Shown here in pieces: positions 42,113 to 53,097 of a stretch of DNA of 64,000 nt; within the stretch, counting starts at the first letter, position 1, and each line of letters starts with the position of its first letter. The position numbers were made by a program, and so were the translations under genes. Source of the DNA: Colwellia sp. (lineage in GTDB: Bacteria; Pseudomonadota; Gammaproteobacteria; Enterobacterales; Alteromonadaceae). The notes below the pieces were generated by a model. The model had not been told where the DNA came from and did no database searches. It saw only the letters and a list, made by a program, of their open reading frames with translations. The DNA is taken from NCBI GenBank assembly GCA_013215295.1, contig JABSOZ010000003.1, forward strand, positions 496,001-560,000, read 5' to 3'.

Positions 42113-43342
42113 CTAATCGATAAATGCGGTTTTGAAGAATCCTAATAAATTAAGATTGAATTCTTCAGGACGAATACAGCAGTCTATTTGGTCTTTGTAT
42201 TTTGATTCACTCAAATTTATTTCTTGAATAGGTATGGCTTGATTCATCCGAGCATTATAAAAGACTCGTACATATGGGTGTAAAGGCTTCTTTTTATTCA
42301 AACGACTAATTAAACCTAATTTACCACTGTTTAGTTTGACTAATGTCCCTACAGGATAAACACCCATGCACTGTATGAAGTTTTCCACCAATTCTTCGTC
42401 ATAACATTCTGGTGCGGCAATTAACGTTTTGAAAGCGTTAATGGGGGCAACACTCTTTTTATAAGCTCGGTCACATGTCATTGCGTCATAACTATCAATA
42501 ATAGCGATCATTCGTCCATATTTTGATATCTCATCTCCTTGTAGTTTTTTTGGGTATCCTGAACCATCTACACGTTCATGATGTTCTTGTATCATCTTTA
42601 TCGCCATATGTGAAACACTCGGACTGTCTTCTAATATCTTTAAGCCCAGCGCTACGTGGCTGCGAATAATATTTTCTTCTTTAGCCGTTAAAGGAGTGGG
42701 TTTATTTAAAATATCAATGGGTAATAGTATCTTACCAATATCATGCAAAAATGCCCCGAGTGCCAGTTCTTGAATGAGGCGCTTGTCCAAACCTAAATGC
42801 TTTGCAAATACCGACATCAAAATTGAAACATTGAGCGAGTGCTCAATAAGGTAGGAGTCTTTAGTTTGAAAACGGGACATGCAGGTTAAAGCATCTTGAT
42901 TTCGAAATATAGAATCGACCATCGCGTTTGTCGTTTCTTCTGCTTCGCGCACATTTATAGATTTTTTGTTTTTAATTTGACCAAGAATTTTTTCTTGTAA
43001 AGATTTTGCATTTTTATAAAGCTTACTCGCTTTTTTCATTTCACTGTCGAGTGATATAGCTGGTTTTTCTGTTATTTTCTTTTTCAAGGGAGAAGACTGT
43101 TTCGATTTTATTTCCTTCACAACTTTTTCTACGTTCACGGTTTGTTTTTGTTTTGCGGGTACAATAACAAGCTGGGTAATGTTTGCTTTTCGTAATTGAG
43201 TAATGCTTTTATCACTTGATATATACCCCTCAGATTTAATATTAATACTACTATTATCTGAAAATGACTTTACATACATACCAGTAACAAGTTGGTCGAT
43301 TGAAATAGTCTGGGTGATTTCGCTAACTGTAGATTTTGACAT
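42113..43342 (-). CDS. HD-GYP domain protein (putative c-di-GMP phosphodiesterase) with DUF3391-like N-terminus
   Basis: HDIGKILLP and HHERVDGSGYPKKLQGDEIS; N-terminal IDQLVTGMYVKSF. Confidence 0.92.
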   Translation of the reverse strand: MSKSTVSEITQTISIDQLVTGMYVKSFSDNSSINIKSEGYISSDKSITQLRKANITQLVIVPAKQKQTVNVEKVVKEIKSKQSSPLKKKITEKPAISLDSEMKKASKLYKNAKSLQEKILGQIKNKKSINVREAEETTNAMVDSIFRNQDALTCMSRFQTKDSYLIEHSLNVSILMSVFAKHLGLDKRLIQELALGAFLHDIGKILLPIDILNKPTPLTAKEENIIRSHVALGLKILEDSPSVSHMAIKMIQEHHERVDGSGYPKKLQGDEISKYGRMIAIIDSYDAMTCDRAYKKSVAPINAFKTLIAAPECYDEELVENFIQCMGVYPVGTLVKLNSGKLGLISRLNKKKPLHPYVRVFYNARMNQAIPIQEINLSESKYKDQIDCCIRPEEFNLNLLGFFKTAFID

Positions 43343-43438
43343 ATGGATACTAGGGTTATGGAAAAGGTATTTGTGATAATACCTTATTAATAAAGTATAT
43401 TTTAGTCTAGTTTTGGGATTAAAAAAATGTTGAAAGTC

Positions 43439-43487
43439 AAAAAAAAACCCTACCCAAAAGATGTCTACTTATTTTAAGGTAAGGTTT
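43439..43487 (-). terminator. Terminator downstream of leuD
   Basis: Minus strand AAACCTTACC...GGTAGGGTTTTTTTTT (one G-U pair). Confidence 0.6.
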
Positions 43488-43505
43488 GATGTTTGTTGCG
43501 AACGC

Positions 43506-44102
43506 TTATTGCCAAGAAGGAAGCTTTGCTTCGTAAGCTTTTATCGTATCTAGCTTATCCAATGTCCAACCAACGCTGTCTATACCTTCCTCTAAACAAT
43601 ATTGATGAAACTTGTCTAAGCTAAAAGAGAAACTTAGTTCACCACAATTAATTTGGTTATTAATTAAATCAACGGTTAACTCAATATTTTCTTTTGCTGA
43701 TTTAGTAAATAAAGTATCAATTTCTTCGTCACTTAGTTTTATCGGCAATAAGCCAATATTAATACAATTACCATAAAATATGTCGGCAAAACTTGGTGAA
43801 ATAATTACTTTAAAACCGTATTCTTCTAATGCCCATGGCGCATGTTCTCGGCTTGAACCACAGCCAAAATTTTCACGAGTTAATAAAATACTAGCACCTT
43901 GGTACTGTGGTTTATTTAAAATGAAATCAGGGTTGTTCTCATTGCCTGAAACATCTAAATAACGCCAGTCATGAAATAAATGCGTGCCAAAACCAACGCG
44001 TTCTGTTTTTTGTAAAAATTGTTTTGGGATGATTTGATCCGTATCTACGTTTGCAGCATCTAAAGGAACAACTAAACCGGTATGTGTTGAAAACTTTTCC
44101 AT
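43506..44102 (-). CDS. leuD: 3-isopropylmalate dehydratase small subunit
   Basis: [19 protein letters not shown]. Confidence 0.96.
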   Translation of the reverse strand: MEKFSTHTGLVVPLDAANVDTDQIIPKQFLQKTERVGFGTHLFHDWRYLDVSGNENNPDFILNKPQYQGASILLTRENFGCGSSREHAPWALEEYGFKVIISPSFADIFYGNCINIGLLPIKLSDEEIDTLFTKSAKENIELTVDLINNQINCGELSFSFSLDKFHQYCLEEGIDSVGWTLDKLDTIKAYEAKLPSWQ

Positions 44103-44104
44103 TT

Positions 44105-45523
44105 CTATATTCCTTGTGAATTCAAGTCAACAAAGTGACCGGTAATTGCAGATGCAGCGGCAAGCTCTGGACTTACTAAATGAGTACGGCTGCCACGGCC
44201 TTGTCTACCTTCAAAGTTACGGTTACTGGTTGAAGCACAGCGGTCACCTTCTTCAAGAACATCATCATTCATTCCTAAACACATAGAACAACCGGGTAAA
44301 CGCCATTCAAATCCTGCATCACTAAAAATTTTGTCTAAACCTTCAACTTCGGCTTGTTGCTTTACGCGATATGAACCGGGTACAACGATGGCGTCTACAG
44401 CCGCAGAAACAGACTTACCTTGTGCTTGATACTTTGCAACAATACCTGCTGCTGCACGTAAATCTTCAATACGAGAATTAGTACATGAGCCAATAAATAC
44501 TTTATTGATAGTAATATCAGTGATTTTGGTACCTGCAGTTAATCCCATGTAGGTCAATGCAGCGGCACATGAATCTTTTTCTACTTGTTCGGTAAAGTCA
44601 TCAGGTGACGGCACAACGCTGTCTACAGATGTCACTTGCCCAGGAGTGGTGCCCCAAGTTATTTGCGCCTTAATGTCTTCAGCTTTTAGGATTAAGGTTG
44701 TGTCGAATACCGCGTCTTTATCTGTTTTGAAGTTCTGCCAATCACTTATGGCTTGAGCCCATACGTCACCTTTAGGTGCGTATTCTTTGCCTTCTAAATA
44801 GTCGAAGGTTTTCTGATCAGGGGCAATTAAACCTGCTTTCGCGCCAAATTCGATACTCATGTTACAAACGGTCATGCGCTGTTCCATGCTTAATGCTTCA
44901 ATAGCACTGCCGCAATATTCAACCACATAACCGGTAGCGCCAGCACTACCTGTTTTACCTATAATTGCTAAAATGATATCTTTTGCGCTAATGCCAGAGC
45001 CTACTTGTCCATTGACTTCAATTCTCATGGTTTTAGCTTTAGTTTGACGTAACGTTTGCGTAGCAAAAACGTGTTCAACTTCCGATGTACCAATGCCAAA
45101 CGCTAATGCACCAAATGCACCATGAGTCGCGGTATGAGAGTCACCACATACTATGGTTGTTCCCGGTAAAGTTAAGCCAAGTTCAGGCCCTATTACATGT
45201 ACAATACCTTGGTTTTTATGGCCCATACCAAATAACTCAATACCAAACTCTTTACAGTTCTTTTCCAACGTTCTTAATTGGTTGGCTGCTCCTTCACCAG
45301 CAGCATCAATTTCTATCGAGCGGGTTGAGATATTGTGGTCCATCGTAGCAATCGTACGCTCAGGATGACGAACAGGGCGGTTATGAAACTTCAAATTTGC
45401 AAATGCTTGTGGTGAGGTAACTTCATGGATCAAATGACGATCAACATATAACAAAGGGGTTTCGCCGTCTTTTTCTTCAACAACATGCTGTTGCCATAAT
45501 TTTTCATACAAAGTGGTCGACAT
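44105..45523 (-). CDS. leuC: 3-isopropylmalate dehydratase large subunit
   Basis: [39 protein letters not shown]. Confidence 0.97.
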   Translation of the reverse strand: MSTTLYEKLWQQHVVEEKDGETPLLYVDRHLIHEVTSPQAFANLKFHNRPVRHPERTIATMDHNISTRSIEIDAAGEGAANQLRTLEKNCKEFGIELFGMGHKNQGIVHVIGPELGLTLPGTTIVCGDSHTATHGAFGALAFGIGTSEVEHVFATQTLRQTKAKTMRIEVNGQVGSGISAKDIILAIIGKTGSAGATGYVVEYCGSAIEALSMEQRMTVCNMSIEFGAKAGLIAPDQKTFDYLEGKEYAPKGDVWAQAISDWQNFKTDKDAVFDTTLILKAEDIKAQITWGTTPGQVTSVDSVVPSPDDFTEQVEKDSCAAALTYMGLTAGTKITDITINKVFIGSCTNSRIEDLRAAAGIVAKYQAQGKSVSAAVDAIVVPGSYRVKQQAEVEGLDKIFSDAGFEWRLPGCSMCLGMNDDVLEEGDRCASTSNRNFEGRQGRGSRTHLVSPELAAASAITGHFVDLNSQGI

Positions 45524-45525
45524 CT

Positions 45526-46641
<1,116 letters not shown>

Positions 46642-46671
46642 TTAAGTAAATCTTATCATTGTGAATTCTAT

Positions 46672-48237
46672 TTATACTGAAGCTTGTACTTCGTTTTTCA
46701 GTTCGCTTTTTATTTCATTAATTGTTATAGCACGGTGAATATTATTGAGTGCGTGGATCAACGCTTTTGCTGAAGCTTCAATAACATCGGTTGCTAAGCC
46801 ATAACCGTGGAATTTTCTGCCTTGCCACGCGACAACTAAATCAGCTTTACCGAGGCCGTCTTCACCCTCACCCTTGTTTGATATTTTGTAATCAGCAACC
46901 TCGAAGTCAATATCAACTGCCTTTTTAATCGCACGATATAATGAATCTACCGGACCATTACCTGTTTCAGAAACAATATGGCTCTCTTCTCCTGCTAATA
47001 ACTTAATACTTGAAGTTGAAAACTCTCCGCCACCGCATTGCACGTTTAGTGTTTCTAAATGATAGAATTCTTGTTCTTCACCTTGTTGCTGAATGTTAAA
47101 ATGTAAAGCTTCTAAATCGTCATCAAAAACTTGGCCTTTTTTATCGGCTAACGCTAAAAAGTCGTTATATAACTCTTCTAAATCAAACTCAGTTTCTTTA
47201 TAGCCTAAGCTTGCCATACGATGCTTAATAACATGACGACCACTGCGCGAGGTTAAGTTTAATTTTGTTTTACTGATGCCGACACTTTCAGGTGTCATGA
47301 TTTCATAAGTATTACTGGCTTTTAACATGCCGTCTTGATGGATGCCTGAAGAGTGACTAAAAGCATTACCGCCAACAATTGCTTTGTTTAATTGCACCGG
47401 CATATTACATAACTGGCTGACTAATTTAGAGGTACGCGCTATTTCTTGATGATTAATATTGGTGCGTACATTTAAGAAGTCATGACGGGTTTTCATGATC
47501 ATCGCGACTTCTTCTAATGAACAATTTCCTGCACGTTCTCCAATGCCATTAATCGTACATTCAATTTGTCGTGCGCCTGCTTGTACCGCAGACATTGAAT
47601 TTGCTACCGCTAAACCTAAATCGTTATGGCAATGAACAGAGATGACCGCTTGGTCAATATTAGGTACACGATTAAATAATTGCGTAATTATGCCGCCGAA
47701 CTCGTTAGGCAATGTATAACCAACGGTATCAGGAATATTTATCGTGGTAGCACCCGCTTTTATCGCGTTCTCAACCATTCTACATAAGTTATCAATCGGC
47801 GTGCGACCCGCGTCTTCACATGAAAATTCTACATCATCGGTAAATTTTCGTGCGAATTTTATGGCATGAATTGCCATGGCTTCAACATCAGCAAAATCTT
47901 TTTTCAATTTATGTTGAACATGAACATCTGATGTTGAAATAAAAGTATGGATACGAAATTGGTCTGCTACTTTTAAAGCATCGGCACAAGCTTGAATATC
48001 ACCTTCAACAGCACGGGCAAGGGCACAAACACGTGAATTTTTAATTGTTCGGGCTATTTGTTGCACTGATTTAAAATCGCCAGGTGAAGAAACTGGGAAG
48101 CCAACTTCCATCACATCAACACCTAAGCGTTCGATCGCAAGCGCAATTTGTAGTTTTTCATGTACTGAAAGACTTGCATTCAATGCCTGTTCGCCATCAC
48201 GTAAAGTGGTATCGAAAATAATTACCTTGCTGTCCAT
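46672..48237 (-). CDS. leuA: 2-isopropylmalate synthase
   Basis: [60 protein letters not shown]. Confidence 0.97.
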   Translation of the reverse strand: MDSKVIIFDTTLRDGEQALNASLSVHEKLQIALAIERLGVDVMEVGFPVSSPGDFKSVQQIARTIKNSRVCALARAVEGDIQACADALKVADQFRIHTFISTSDVHVQHKLKKDFADVEAMAIHAIKFARKFTDDVEFSCEDAGRTPIDNLCRMVENAIKAGATTINIPDTVGYTLPNEFGGIITQLFNRVPNIDQAVISVHCHNDLGLAVANSMSAVQAGARQIECTINGIGERAGNCSLEEVAMIMKTRHDFLNVRTNINHQEIARTSKLVSQLCNMPVQLNKAIVGGNAFSHSSGIHQDGMLKASNTYEIMTPESVGISKTKLNLTSRSGRHVIKHRMASLGYKETEFDLEELYNDFLALADKKGQVFDDDLEALHFNIQQQGEEQEFYHLETLNVQCGGGEFSTSSIKLLAGEESHIVSETGNGPVDSLYRAIKKAVDIDFEVADYKISNKGEGEDGLGKADLVVAWQGRKFHGYGLATDVIEASAKALIHALNNIHRAITINEIKSELKNEVQASV

Positions 48238-48296
48238 GTTTTCTTCCTTAATATTTATTTGTACTGAGTATCGCTTCTTACCTCAAACGCAGGCAT

Positions 48297-48328
48297 AAAA
48301 AAACCCGCGGTAATGTGCGCGGGTTTTA
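48297..48328 (-). terminator. leu operon attenuator terminator hairpin
   Basis: Minus strand AAAACCCGCGCACATTACCGCGGGTTTTTTT between leader peptide and leuA. Confidence 0.88.
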
Positions 48329-48360
48329 ATGTTTATCTCTAATTTACAACAATAAAAAAC

Positions 48361-48432
48361 CTATCCGCGCACCGTTAATGCGAGGAGGAGGTTAATGCGA
48401 ATAGCATTTATTAGGTTAAAAATTGTTGTCAT
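48361..48432 (-). CDS. leuL: leu operon leader peptide (MTTIFNLINAIRINLLLALTVRG)
   Basis: Translated by hand from minus strand; five Leu codons including CTC CTC CTC, ends ...TVRG, sits immediately upstream of terminator hairpin and leuA; shorter than the ORF-track cutoff. Confidence 0.88.
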   Translation of the reverse strand: MTTIFNLINAIRINLLLALTVRG

Positions 48433-48694
48433 TAAATTAATCTTATTTGGTTATTTAAGCTCGTAAGAGCAAACAGTCATCTATTAATAGCGTATTTACT
48501 CAAATATTGTCAATTAAATTTTGATAATAAAAGAGTCTATAGTTATGAACTAATAGTATATGGATCGAGTAAAACGATTAACTAGTTGTATTTTCTTCAT
48601 TTAAAAAAGGGTAAAATTTTAATATAAATAGTGCTTACCTTTAATATAATAAGATTAAGTTTGTGGTTAATCGATGAAATAACGAGTTGTTTTT

Positions 48695-49735
48695 ATGAAA
48701 TATTTGATGTACATCTCCAAAAATTACAGTTTTGCCATATTAAGGCCTATTCAAGCTGAGATTTTAAAAAGAAAACAACACGTTGTTTGGTTTGTTGCTA
48801 GTAATGATGTTGATGTTGATTTTTTTAATGAAGACGAAACCGTGTTAACTACAATGGATGATGTTTTTAACTATCATCCAGAAGCTATTTTATACCCTTC
48901 AAATATTGCTCCCACATTTCTTCCCGGAATTAATGTGGCAATATTTCATGGTTTTGATGCTGGGAAAGTTGATAAACGTGGGAATAACGATCATTTTAAA
49001 ATAAGAAACTGCTTTGATTTGTACTGTACACAAGGACCTATTTATACAAAGCAGTTTCACTTATTGTCAGAGAGTAAAAATCATCACTTTATAACCGAAA
49101 CAGGTTGGAGCGCTTTAGATCCTTTATTTAACTATTCGCAAGAGTCAGAAAAAAATGAACGTCCAACAATATTGCTTTGTTCAACATTCACTAAACACTT
49201 GTCTTGTGCAGACAGTTTATTTTCAACCGTTAAAAAGTTAAGTGAGACAGGACGGTGGAATTGGATTGTACAGTTTCACCCTAAAATAGCGAAAGAAACG
49301 GTAACTAAATACAAGAGCATACAAGGTGAGTTTTTATCATTTGTAGAAACTGATAACGTTATTCCTTTATTACAACAAGCGGATGTTATGGTCTGTGATA
49401 CTTCATCTGTTTTACTCATGTTTCTTTTATTAGAAAAGCCAGTGGTAACGTTTAAAAATATTGACCCAAAGGATTATTTACTGGATATACAGGCTCCTGA
49501 AAATCTTGAAGATACAATTGAACAGGCACTTACTTATCCTGCTAATTTAATGTCAAATATCAAAACATTTATCAAGGGCACTCATCCATATACTGATGGT
49601 AATTCGTCGAGCAGAGTGGTTGATGCGATTGAGTCAGCGGTGACAAAAAAAGACGAGTTATCTCAAAAACCTAAAGACATTATTCGCCAATTTAAACAAA
49701 GAAAGAAATTGAAGTATTGGAAAGGCTTATTTTAA
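48695..49735 (+). CDS. CDP-glycerol glycerophosphotransferase-like protein
   Basis: GT-B-like; AIFHGFDAGKVDKRGNNDHFKIRNCFDLYCTQGP; ADVMVCDTSSVLLMFLLLEKPVVTF. Confidence 0.72.
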   Translation: MKYLMYISKNYSFAILRPIQAEILKRKQHVVWFVASNDVDVDFFNEDETVLTTMDDVFNYHPEAILYPSNIAPTFLPGINVAIFHGFDAGKVDKRGNNDHFKIRNCFDLYCTQGPIYTKQFHLLSESKNHHFITETGWSALDPLFNYSQESEKNERPTILLCSTFTKHLSCADSLFSTVKKLSETGRWNWIVQFHPKIAKETVTKYKSIQGEFLSFVETDNVIPLLQQADVMVCDTSSVLLMFLLLEKPVVTFKNIDPKDYLLDIQAPENLEDTIEQALTYPANLMSNIKTFIKGTHPYTDGNSSSRVVDAIESAVTKKDELSQKPKDIIRQFKQRKKLKYWKGLF

Positions 49736-49777
49736 GTTTAGCTAAAATTTAAATATTTTACTTAAAATAGCATCAAT

Positions 49778-50333
49778 TCAATATAGATCACCTGTATTCT
49801 GAAGTATGAGAATATTGCTCATATGTATATCTCTAAAATGAGTTTTATATTCTGCAATTTCTTTATAATCAATATCTAACATGGTTAACAGCTCGGGGAT
49901 TGCTGTAATTTCATTGGTTTTATTACCTACAGCGAGTCGCCCTAAAACTAGTTGATGCTGACAGCATTTTTCTATCTTTGGTGGAAAATGAACGTCGTGC
50001 CGTTTTACCGTCAATGGCAATTACATCGCAACCAGTATTTTTGACAAGTAAAGATATCCAAGACTGAAATGCTTGTTAAATTTCATCACTTTTTAATCAA
50101 CACATTACCCGAGCTATTGTGTCATGGCGCGGAATACTCGCTTCAAAAGAACCATATTGACGTAGCTAATCAAGCTTTATATGGCAAAAGTTTTCAATAT
50201 CTTCACAACCTTCAGAGCCAGACATAACGGCACTTATTGCGAGTAATAGGATATCCATCAGGTTATGCTTTTTACAACGTGCTATACGTGGATCAGAAAC
50301 CGAATTGAAGTGTGTCAAGAAAGTCGCGCTCAT
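49778..50333 (-). pseudogene. Degraded ISAs1-family (H-repeat-like) transposase
   Basis: Minus-strand reading: MSATFLTHFNSVSDPRIARCKKHNLMDILLLAISAVMSGSEGCEDIENFCHIKLD*LRQYGSFEASIPRHDTIARVMC*LKSDEI*QAFQSWISLLVKNTGCDVIAIDGKTARRS, then frameshift to LVLGRLAVGNKTNEITAIPELLTMLDI; multiple stops and 3' truncation. Confidence 0.85.
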
Positions 50334-50431
50334 GTTAATTACCTCTATGTATTATATTGAGATCTGATCGCGACTAAAGTAAAAAGTTCAATTTATAATG
50401 ATCTTGCCGTGCTGAGTAAGGTGCATAGGCA

Positions 50432-50574
50432 TGAAAAATATTGTTCAACAGTACAAATCACTTCAGAATGAGTCTTTAACTTTTGTCGAAACCGATAATG
50501 TACTTCCTTTACGTCAGGAAGCTGATGTATTTGTTTATGATACACCTTCATTATTAAATATGTTTGATGAGTAA
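50432..50574 (+). pseudogene. Fragment of a glycerophosphotransferase-like gene paralogous to 48695..49735
   Basis: QYKS|LQNESLTFVETDNVLPLRQEADVFVYDTPSLLNMF matches KYKSIQGEFLSFVETDNVIPLLQQADVMVCDTSSVLLMF; one frameshift after QYKS. Confidence 0.8.
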
Positions 50575-50669
50575 AGAAGGGGATTGATGCGAAAACCTTT
50601 GGATATTCTTCACGAAATAAAATATGGATAAGATTAATTGCTATTTTTTAATTAAGATAAAGTAATAAT

Positions 50670-51272
50670 TTAACTGGGATTTAAGATGAACTCACCTTTA
50701 CGGACAAACAAAATATCGCCTGTTGTGTATTTTTCATCAATGATATCGATCACATGCTTTGAAAGTTCTTCACAAGTTAAAATGTTGTCGTTTGGTAAAT
50801 CAAATTTGTCTCTGAACTTTGTCATTATTGCACCAGGACACAAGCAGTAAGAATTAAAGCCATCATTTGCTAAACATTTTGAAAGGGTGACAACTCCTGC
50901 TTTTGAAGCACAGTAAGATGACCAATCAGCATAAGCATTATACGCAGCTGTTGATGATATATTTATGATAACCGCTTTAGGGTTTCTAGTTAATGCAGCT
51001 TTGGCGGTAAGGTAAGTGCCGATTAAGTTAACTTGTATATCGTTAATCCAAAGGTGTGTATCGCTTTCCAATATTCTTTTAGGATGGATTGTGCCAGCAT
51101 TATTGATAACAATATCAAATGCGTTGTGTTTGAAATAATTACTGACGCTTAATTCGTTACTGATATCCAATTCAGTTCTACTGGGTGTAGAGATATTAAA
51201 GTCACTTTTGCATTGGTGGTAAAAGCTCTGTGCCCAGTCACCAGCACCACCGGTAATTAAAATAGATTTCAT
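50670..51272 (-). CDS. Short-chain dehydrogenase/reductase (SDR)
   Basis: ITGGAGDWAQSFYHQ; NNAGTIHPKRI; YCASKAGVV. Confidence 0.82.
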   Translation of the reverse strand: MKSILITGGAGDWAQSFYHQCKSDFNISTPSRTELDISNELSVSNYFKHNAFDIVINNAGTIHPKRILESDTHLWINDIQVNLIGTYLTAKAALTRNPKAVIINISSTAAYNAYADWSSYCASKAGVVTLSKCLANDGFNSYCLCPGAIMTKFRDKFDLPNDNILTCEELSKHVIDIIDEKYTTGDILFVRKGEFILNPS

Positions 51273-51718
51273 TTTGCTTTTACATCAGGATTGGTATGTT
51301 CATCGGAATTAGTGATTAATTCTTTATATTGATCAACAATTTGAGCTTTTAAATTTGAGCTACTGACACCAGAACCATAAGGGAAGTAGAAAACTTTAAC
51401 GCCAAGATCTCTGAGGTAGTCGTATTTTCCTTTCCAGTCGTCTCCAATGACAAATATGTCAATATTAAGATCTTTTACTCTTTCTGTATGTTCTAGTGAT
51501 CTTTGAGGAATGACGACATCAGGGTATTTCAACGCACTTACAATTGCTATGCGCTCTTCAAAAGGAATGGCTGGAGGGTTTTTATAGCTACAGACTAATT
51601 CATCAGTACTTACACCAACAATTAATGTACCGCCTAAACCTGCTCCATATTCAATCATTTTCAAATGGTTACGATGGAATAAGTCGAAAGTACCAGAAAC
51701 ATAAACAACAGAACTCAT
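51269..51718 (-). CDS. TagD-like cytidylyltransferase/adenylyltransferase family protein
   Basis: VSGTFDLFHRNHLKMIEYGAGLGGTLIVGVSTDELV; GDDWKGKYDYLRDLGVKVFYFPYGSGVSSSNLK; overlaps SDR gene by 4 bp. Confidence 0.82.
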   Translation of the reverse strand: MSSVVYVSGTFDLFHRNHLKMIEYGAGLGGTLIVGVSTDELVCSYKNPPAIPFEERIAIVSALKYPDVVIPQRSLEHTERVKDLNIDIFVIGDDWKGKYDYLRDLGVKVFYFPYGSGVSSSNLKAQIVDQYKELITNSDEHTNPDVKAK

Positions 51719-51788
51719 ATTATTAACCTAGTCTAGTAAAAAAAATATTATATAACTTTGTAAGCAAAACCTATAGAGCAAAAGTTTA

Positions 51789-52859
51789 TCATTCAGTATG
51801 ATTTAACAGATATTCAGTAATGCGCTTACTACAATTACCATCAACTTTACCGATAAGAAGTTCGGTTAATTCAAGTCTATCTTTTTCTTTTAATTGTGGA
51901 TTATTTATTTGTGTATCAACTTGTTGAACTAATTCTTTAGTATTTACTACTTGTTGAGCGACTTTTGTAAAGTACTTTAAATCATCATCAAGACGTTTAT
52001 TTAAGCGCCACTTGAATATCCCTCTATAACTCCAACGAACTTTGAAAAAATCACACCAAATAGCCGGTTTATTAAGCGCGGTAAATTCAAACAAGGTTGA
52101 TGATGCATCACTGATTAATAAACTAGCAGTACTCATAAAAGGAATAATTGAGGTTTCTTCTACGGAAGGTATGTATACGTTGCTGTATTGAGACCAAGAT
52201 TTAAATATCTTTTGATGATTTTTGTATTTATCTTTTATGAGGGAGAAATAGTGAGGCTTAATAATAAGGTTATATTTTGCTAAGCTTTCAGGAAAATTAT
52301 CAGGTAAGCATTCAATACTGCTTGGGTAATAAGTCGGTGCGTATAACACAGTTTCTTTCTTTGGATCTAAGCCTAGCTTTTCTAAATCTAAATAAGAGTT
52401 TTCATTATTCACGATAGGGTCTAATTTAGCGTAACCAGTATCAATAAATTTCTTAGAAGGAAACCTTTCCATCAACCGTTTTAATCGATGTTGACCTTCA
52501 ACAAATCGATGTTGAATATCACAATCTGACCAATCGTAATAACATGATTTTGGACCTACTCCGTGGTTCATCATTGCTGTTTTAGAGCTTTGGTGAATTT
52601 TTTCTAAATCATGAAAGGCATTACCAAAAATTATCCAATGAGGTTTTTTATCCAGATAAAGTGCTTTTGCTTCACTTGAATCATTCACGAGTGTGTAGTT
52701 TAATTTTTCATTTTCAACATAATTAATCAATACTTTTTGTAATTGATTTTGATTGTATAAAATAAAGTGACAACGCACTGAATTTTTTTCAAGCGCATCT
52801 TTAACCGGTATATATTGCGGCAAATAATAAAGGTGTTGAATATCAAAAAAAACATTCAT
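51789..52859 (-). CDS. CDP-glycerol glycerophosphotransferase-like protein (second, divergent)
   Basis: VLYAPTYYPSS; NLIIKPHYFSLIKDKYKNH; ASLLISDASSTLFEFTALNKPAIWCDFFKVRW. Confidence 0.78.
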   Translation of the reverse strand: MNVFFDIQHLYYLPQYIPVKDALEKNSVRCHFILYNQNQLQKVLINYVENEKLNYTLVNDSSEAKALYLDKKPHWIIFGNAFHDLEKIHQSSKTAMMNHGVGPKSCYYDWSDCDIQHRFVEGQHRLKRLMERFPSKKFIDTGYAKLDPIVNNENSYLDLEKLGLDPKKETVLYAPTYYPSSIECLPDNFPESLAKYNLIIKPHYFSLIKDKYKNHQKIFKSWSQYSNVYIPSVEETSIIPFMSTASLLISDASSTLFEFTALNKPAIWCDFFKVRWSYRGIFKWRLNKRLDDDLKYFTKVAQQVVNTKELVQQVDTQINNPQLKEKDRLELTELLIGKVDGNCSKRITEYLLNHTE

Positions 52860-53097
52860 GAATTACCAACTGTAGTTAAAAGTAACGCTCTAGAAATATT
52901 ATCCATAAATATCACTAGCAGCCATTTAATAATAATTTTAAAATCCATTTTATATACTTGTTATAAATTTATACGATGTTTTCGTTTAGAATACTTACCT
53001 TTATTTCAAGTGTGTATGAAATGTACGTATCATGTTTGTAAATAGTAATGAGATAAATCCTGTCGAATTAAATACATTAAGGATTTATGTTTTAATA

